NCBI GenBank assembly: GCA_905221605.1
Contig: CAJNDS010000113.1
Span: 1 to 17,500, forward strand
DNA: 17,500 nt
Source of the DNA: Symbiodinium natans
Taxonomy: Eukaryota; Sar; Dinophyceae; Suessiales; Symbiodiniaceae
Direction: 5' to 3'
Shown: in pieces, positions 13,393 to 17,500 of the stretch
Layout of the letters: every line of letters begins with the position of its first letter
Position numbering within the stretch: the stretch's first letter is position 1
Program-made: the position numbers and the translations under genes
Notes under the pieces: model-generated
Told to the model about the DNA's origin: nothing
The model's database searches: none
Seen by the model: only the letters and a program-made list of their open reading frames with translations

Positions 13393-14926
13393 TGCTTAAC
13401 GAGTTCGGGGTCAGGCTTAAACGCTCCGCATGCCGCAGCGCAGGAGTTCGGGCGTCCTCTTGGCTGGGCAGCGGCGCAACAGGCAGAGTGGCTAGAATTC
13501 CAGTCAGCAACTGCGGAGTCCATTCCTTGGCATAGACTTTGTCCTCCACTAGCCAGCTTGCGAGGAGGCTACTTAGAGGATCGTCATACCCGGGCCTCTC
13601 AGGCTGAGAAGCCTGGCTGACTTGCGTGCCATGCCTTCCCCTGAGGACCTGACAGACTACAGGGTGTATAAGATGGGCCCACGAGTCATGCCAATGCCCT
13701 TGGACAACCAATCCGGTGAGCAGAACAAGCACAAGATCAGTGAGAAAATTCGGCAGCCAGTATGGCTGGCGAATCGCTTCCAATGGGGAATCCGCCAGCG
13801 GTACTCCAAGAGCGACATGCTGTCGCTCCTTGGGCATGTGTAGCAGTGCATCCCAAAGCGGGGTGGAAGCTCCGCCAGGGAGAACCTCCAGCTGGCTGAC
13901 CCTGGGCAGGGTATGTTGATTCACCAGGTGGTTGTGCTGATCATCAGACAGCAGCAGGGCGATTGTGAGGTTTACGGGCTGCATTGCTTTGGTCTCGCCC
14001 GCGTTGGTACGAAGCCTCTTAGAGGCGGTAAGCTCAATGAACACACCAGGGTAGGTCGTGTCACGACTGCCTTCGCTCAGAGTGACCAGCAACGCAGTGC
14101 CCTTGGCGGGTACTTTGCCGGCGACAGCAAACCACATTCTGCGCCTTTCAGGAACTCCTGCCAATTCTGGTGTGAGAAGGATGACTGTTGCCCTCGGATA
14201 GACCCGATGAAGAAGGCCGATAGGCCACGTATTGGCGCCTGGCTTGACGGCAGTGGGCGTGGTGGCACGTTTGACGGCTGCCTGCTCCGGGTAGTGATAC
14301 TGCTCCGAAGGCTCCTCCTCAACTTCTGCTTCTGATGCCATGGCTAAGAACTGGTAGCCAAGCATATCAACGAGGCGCTCAAGTGGCAGGAGGGGAAGCC
14401 ACATGTCTAACACTAGTTTCATCGTGGGACCAAGCTCGTGGTAGGGCTGTGGCAAGTCAGTCAGGTGAGGCTTGGCCTCCTGCAACAGGATGCCCGTGCA
14501 CTCACCTCTCAATTCCATGATTCCCCGATTAGTCGCAGGCGGCAGTTTGAGGAATTTCTCCATATCCTGCCGGGTGACTTGCCGTCCCAGCACCGCTTTG
14601 ACAAAAGCTTGGGAACGCTCCGGCAAATGGACCGAGCCACAAGCAACGCCCATTAAGGACGCCCTGACTGCTCGATCGAGCCGAGGATCCGCCAAACCGC
14701 AAACCTTGCTGGTTAGCTCCTTGTGCACGTAATCCCCTGGGGTGAGCTGGAACAACTCCTCACTGTCAACGAAGTGGCCGTAGGAGTGGCCTCCGCTGCC
14801 AAATGTATCAGACTCCGAGAAGAAGTACAGGCGTGCCCCATCCCGCAGCGCCTGCTCCCTCGCTGCCAAGCTCGGCCGGAAGATGCAAAGCTGGTCGCCC
14901 TGGTGGTGGACAAGAGGTGAGTGAGA
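13352..14926 (-). CDS. Large unrecognised protein, C-terminal open frame of a disrupted gene
   Basis: About 524 codons are open on the minus strand between an upstream stop at 14927-14929 and the stop near 13352. There is no ATG at the protein-like start (the codon at 14869 is TTG), and text upstream of it (GDQLCIFRPSLAAREQAL) is coding-like, so this is the tail of a longer gene. Residues 175-195 (counted from 14869) are acidic (EAEVEEEPSEQ). Residues 375-390 are hydrophobic (LTDLVLVLLTGLVV), possibly one membrane segment. The end runs into the inverted arm (EQEPHGGQPVGT), so the native C-terminus has been replaced. I recognise no family. It converges on the helicase gene and may belong to the same element. 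Confidence 0.5.
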   Translation of the reverse strand, partial: SHSPLVHHQGDQLCIFRPSLAAREQALRDGARLYFFSESDTFGSGGHSYGHFVDSEELFQLTPGDYVHKELTSKVCGLADPRLDRAVRASLMGVACGSVHLPERSQAFVKAVLGRQVTRQDMEKFLKLPPATNRGIMELRGECTGILLQEAKPHLTDLPQPYHELGPTMKLVLDMWLPLLPLERLVDMLGYQFLAMASEAEVEEEPSEQYHYPEQAAVKRATTPTAVKPGANTWPIGLLHRVYPRATVILLTPELAGVPERRRMWFAVAGKVPAKGTALLVTLSEGSRDTTYPGVFIELTASKRLRTNAGETKAMQPVNLTIALLLSDDQHNHLVNQHTLPRVSQLEVLPGGASTPLWDALLHMPKERQHVALGVPLADSPLEAIRQPYWLPNFLTDLVLVLLTGLVVQGHWHDSWAHLIHPVVCQVLRGRHGTQVSQASQPERPGYDDPLSSLLASWLVEDKVYAKEWTPQLLTGILATLPVAPLPSQEDARTPALRHAERLSLTPNSLSNEQEPHGGQPVGT

Positions 14927-14929
14927 TCA

Positions 14930-16138
14930 TACCTAACCGGCCTGCCTTGGTTCTCCCGGACTTGTTCCATTTCCAGGCCCGTTAGTGCATAAGAGTTGGC
15001 GGTGTGAATGATACTGCCCGAGACGGAAGCGGGCGCGTTCTCGCCTCTGCCATTCATCCCGCTAATGAAGAGCGACCTGCATTCCCCAGCAGGTGTACGG
15101 TAGGGTTTCGGGGGCGGGTGTTGATAGGCCGGAAATCCGAATGCCGCAAGGGCCTGATATCCCAATACCGGCTGAGGCCCAGAGACGTGGCCTGCGTGTC
15201 GGCAGTGAAAAGTGGCCAAGGCATCCGCCTGGGCAAAGCACGAGTGCGCTGCGCAGTCAGAATGGCTAGCGGCCCTTTGGGGGTGTTTGGCCGGCTTCGC
15301 CACTTGGGCGAGGCTCCACAGGAGGACAAGGCTTCTTTCTTCCAATACATAAGGACCCCAGGGAAAAGTTCGATCCGAACTGGTCCGCTGCCCTTCCCCC
15401 CCACGGAGGCCCATAGAGGAACCGCGTCACCGTTGCCCCAAATGGCCTCCGGCAGGGTGGGGAGCCGATGCACATTCCCCAGAGCCGCAAAACACTGTTT
15501 CCATGCTAGCTCATGCACATATCTGCCGAGCAACGCCCAAGCAAACACAAAGTCGGAGTGCCTGTTGGCATTCGTGCCAGCAAGGGGAGTGTTTCGAAGG
15601 CACTGCAAATGGTGGATTCTGTCCAATGTCACGTCAACATGCATGCCAGGCAATGGAGTGGGCACTCCACTGGGGAGGATGATTCGCGTAAACGCGCAGG
15701 CCAGTGCCGCACGCACGATGTCCACAGCTTCAACTGCAGTGTGCGGGTCGCGGGCACGAGGCATCAGGAGCATCCGAGTAGAAGATCACCAAGCCCCCAT
15801 TGGCCTCAAGCTGATCTTCCAGCACAAACCATGCCGATGGAGTTGGGCGACCGGGCTCCGGACAGGATGTATCCATCCGGCGAACAGCTCCAAGGCGAGG
15901 ATGGAAGCGAGCCACAGGGCTGTGTCTCGTCCACCTCCACGTCCATTTTACCTGAAGGCTCCACCGACAGGGAGTTTGGCAAGAGGTCGAGAACTGCAAA
16001 GCGTCGTAGCTCTTCGGCTTCCCATCTGGCGGTGAAGAGGGTGTCATGATCCAACAACATCAAGACAGGTTCTGGCGCCAGAACCCTGAGAACAGTCATG
16101 ATTTCAGGCCCCGCCAGCGCAGGAAGACGCCTCTGACA
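14930..16138 (-). pseudogene. Frame-shifted 5' part of the minus-strand gene
   Basis: Coding-like text passes through four frame segments. First is 16138-15880 (MTVLRVLAPEPVLMLLDHDT from ATG 16099, then FTARWEAEELRRFAVLDLL). Second is about 15880-15760 (TPSAWFVLEDQLEANGGLVI then FYSDAPDA). Third is about 15770-15150 (MHVDVTLDRIHHLQCLRNTP, FVFAWALLGRYVHELAWKQC, LPTLPEAIWGNGDAVPLWAS). Last is about 15150-14925 (SGSIIHTANSYALTGLEMEQ). The shifts indicate a pseudogene, or several undetected introns. No domain is recognised. A 343-codon plus-strand frame lies antisense to it but is more arginine- and serine-rich and less protein-like. Confidence 0.45.
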
Positions 16139-16540
16139 TTACGCAGGCATTGGAGACTGATCAGAACTTCCCTGAACCCAGCCCTACCTCTGCGGGCGGC
16201 CGTGGGTACGGTCACTGGCGAGCCGCCGGACCCGCAGGGGTGGCACCCAGCGGTCGATTACCTAGCGTTGCTCAACTGCCTGCTCCTGCAGCTTCGGGAC
16301 GCTGAACAAGCCGGTGCCCACGTCCTCCTCTTGGTCACAGACAGTCGCAATTTCCTGTCCATCCCGCACTTCCCCTACTTCATACGGCATCTCGTTGCAC
16401 GGATGCAGTGGGAAGGAACTTACAGGGAAAAGTGGTTCCCTATCTTTGTGAACACTCTAGAGGCGGGGCTTGCTGCAGTGCACTTCACGTGGACGGGCGG
16501 TCCGCGTTCCATGCGTGGAGCTGCCGTCTGGCATCCCTAG
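16046..16540 (+). CDS. Hypothetical protein fragment, unrecognised
   Basis: This 164-codon frame begins at ATG 16046 after an in-frame TAG at 16007. The first 60 residues are arginine-rich and unremarkable. The later part (GWHPAVDYLALLNCLLLQLR, AGAHVLLLVTDSRNFLSIPH, TYREKWFPIFVNTLEAGLAA) looks protein-like. No domain is identified. It is divergent from the minus-strand gene, overlapping its first codons by about 50-90 bp, so at least one of the two starts is wrong. It may be an internal exon of a longer disrupted gene, since protein-like text is hard to follow past 16540. Confidence 0.35.
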   Translation: MIQQHQDRFWRQNPENSHDFRPRQRRKTPLTLRRHWRLIRTSLNPALPLRAAVGTVTGEPPDPQGWHPAVDYLALLNCLLLQLRDAEQAGAHVLLLVTDSRNFLSIPHFPYFIRHLVARMQWEGTYREKWFPIFVNTLEAGLAAVHFTWTGGPRSMRGAAVWHP

Positions 16541-16996
16541 CGGTCTCAGCAAGTGCATGTGGGCAGATTCTCTTGTGCTCCAGCCAGGGCGGGATGTCAA
16601 CTTCGGCAGGCGTCGAAGGTGGACGCGCTGAGGATAAGAGGGGATCCGCTTCTCTGCTTCCATCACTTGATCTCTGCCCATCCGTGCGGAGAGGGACTTG
16701 GCATCGGTGCCTGCAAGGGCGAGGGAGGCAGGGCTGCCTCTCTGCCCGCTCCGTGTCCGGCAACTGCGCAAGACCACGGGGGGGGAGTAACCGCGCTGGC
16801 AGGCGGTGCACACACAGGCACCGTTGAATGCTGTCCCAGGCTCATCTCAAGCAGTGGTGCCGATGACATCTTCGACTGCAGTGGCAGCACCGATCCAGAG
16901 CATGCCTGCCACTACCAGCCCAGTTGCAAGCCCAGTCACTACCAGCCCGGTCGCCTACACTGCTTTGGCCATATGCCCCAAATCTCCTGAACCCCA
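16541..16996. other. Low-information region with Pro/Thr/Ala-rich open frame
   Basis: No confident gene is seen. From about 16806 one plus-strand frame reads a low-complexity Ser/Thr/Pro/Ala/Val segment (PGSSQAVVPMTSSTAVAAPI, then MPATTSPVASPVTTSPV). It contains a duplicated word CACTACCAGCCC at 16910 and 16937. It then runs into telomere-like and poly-C sequence. It could be the end of the 16046 gene in another frame or chance. Confidence 0.3.
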
Positions 16997-16999
16997 ACC

Positions 17000-17016
17000 C
17001 CGAACCCTAAACCCTT
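17000..17016. repeat. Interstitial telomere-like repeat (CCCTAAA), patch 1
   Basis: CCCCGAACCCTAAACCC matches the C-strand of a TTTAGGG telomere unit with one deviation. Two more patches follow at 17333-17383 and 17424-17458. Confidence 0.7.
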
Positions 17017-17046
17017 TGTGCCTCAACGGGGTGATATTAACTCGTA

Positions 17047-17142
17047 GCCCCCCCCAACTCCCCCCACCCCCCCCCCCCCCCCCCCCCCACCCCCCACCAC
17101 CACCCCCACCACCCCCCACCACCCACCCCCCACCACCCACCA
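17047..17142. repeat. Poly-C / CCCCCA microsatellite
   Basis: A nearly pure cytosine tract interrupted by A or T (CCCCCCCAACTCCCCCCACC, then a C18-class run, then CACCACC and CCCCCACC words) spans about 95 bp. The complement is a G-rich tract that could form G-quadruplexes. Length is likely to be assembly- and replication-unstable. Confidence 0.95.
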
Positions 17143-17332
17143 GTCTTCATAATTAGGGATTATAGTACCATAGTACTCCCAATCTCCATGATCTCCATTT
17201 AAGGACTGTGAGAAAAGGGGGGAAACATCCCAAGCATTAGGGTTCTGGACTCCCAAGGTACGCATCATAATCTTGGCGCTCAAACCAAAGCAAAGCGTCT
17301 GAAGCAACCAGTCTGGGAACTGGTCGAGGAAG
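17143..17332. other. Unique spacer between poly-C tract and telomere-like patch
   Basis: Moderately AT-rich DNA with no gene. Small repeats include TAGTACCATAGTAC and a 6-bp inverted pair ACCAGT/ACTGGT around 17309-17324. The phrase ATTAGGGTTCTGGA near 17236 is a single telomere-like word. Confidence 0.4.
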
Positions 17333-17383
17333 AGGGTTTGGGGTTTAGGGCTTAGGGACCCTAAGCCCTGAACCCTAACCCCA
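17333..17383. repeat. Head-to-head interstitial telomere-like repeat
   Basis: The G-strand text GGGTTTGGGGTTTAGGG, continuing CTTAGGG, is immediately followed by C-strand text CCCTAAGCCCTGAACCCTAA. The centre is a perfect palindrome: GGGCTTAGGG at 17348-17357, one A, CCCTAAGCCC at 17359-17368. The inverted relation continues with few mismatches to about 17341 and 17375. This orientation is that expected where two telomere ends are joined. Confidence 0.85.
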
Positions 17384-17423
17384 TAAGGTTGACGAGCTTC
17401 TTCAGGGCAGTATGGTGGTACGC

Positions 17424-17458
17424 CCTAAACCCTAAACCCTGAACCCCAAACCCTAAGC
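17424..17458. repeat. Interstitial telomere-like repeat (CCCTAAA), patch 3
   Basis: CCCTAAACCCTAAACCCTGA, followed by ACCCCAAACCCTAAGCC, gives about five C-strand units of a TTTAGGG-type telomere with two deviations. It lies about 40 bp after the head-to-head patch and in the same orientation as its right half. Confidence 0.88.
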
Positions 17459-17500
17459 CGGTGCCTGCAGGGAGTGCACGCACTGGAAGCCAACTATCCT

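Noticed and set aside
15700-15860. RNase H or reverse-transcriptase reading of the FYSDAPDA segment
   Set aside because: The resemblance to a retroelement T/S-DA motif is only four or five residues. The catalytic acidic residues that should follow are not visible.
15004-16035. 343-codon plus-strand open frame
   Set aside because: It lies antisense to minus-strand text that looks far more like protein (LPTLPEAIWGNGDAVPLWAS). Its own translation is rich in Arg, Ser and Pro with no motif. I treat it as a GC-driven antisense shadow, though transcription was not tested.

Overview
The window looks like accessory, repeat-dominated nuclear DNA of a dinoflagellate, most plausibly a Symbiodiniaceae-like alga. 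That assignment is inference. It rests on TTTAGGG-type interstitial telomeric repeats (17003-17458), a palindromic CCATGG-TGATCA repeat family, long pyrimidine tracts ending in AG-G that look like 3' splice sites, duplicated exons, and an AP2-like plus ASCH protein. Nothing looks prokaryotic: there are no operons and no Shine-Dalgarno-led gene series. I saw no tRNA, rRNA, CRISPR array or dinoflagellate spliced-leader relic.

Layout. 1-190 is an 11-bp satellite, followed by AT-rich DNA and a weak minus-strand coding fragment (about 490-870). 1255-3287 is a mosaic of dispersed repeats: a hairpin-forming family (GTCCGGGGCGTCCCGTTTC and its complement), a 230-bp-scale inverted repeat (2099-2332 / 2904-3149), and a SINE-like element with an A-rich tail (2405-2759). 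3700-5950 holds five unrelated tandem arrays almost end to end (units of 14, 73, 61, 42 and about 42 bp). The long open frames through them are repeat artefacts.

6353-7096 is the best intact gene, a 247-residue AP2-like plus ASCH-domain protein. It is followed by two tandem copies of a 76-codon SAP-like exon (7456-7683, 7870-8097). The second copy runs into a 76-bp near-perfect hairpin (8024-8180) made by inverted duplication of its own 3' end. A second SINE-like copy lies at 8811-9235.

9520-13100 carries a large plus-strand gene. Its first ~600 codons are an uninterrupted superfamily-1 (Upf1-like) helicase with recognisable motifs. The remainder is split by at least five frame changes or stops. 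It is bracketed by about 265-bp inverted arms (about 9246-9515 and 13122-13392). Converging on it from the right is a second large, unrecognised minus-strand gene (16138 to 13352). Its last ~520 codons are open and its upstream part is frame-shifted. A hypothetical plus-strand fragment (16046-16540), a C/A-rich microsatellite and three telomere-like patches, one of them head-to-head, close the window.

How the parts relate: apart from the ASCH gene and the helicase frame, most coding signal is decaying. The helicase and the convergent gene may be two halves of one mobile or integrated element, but the window alone does not prove it.
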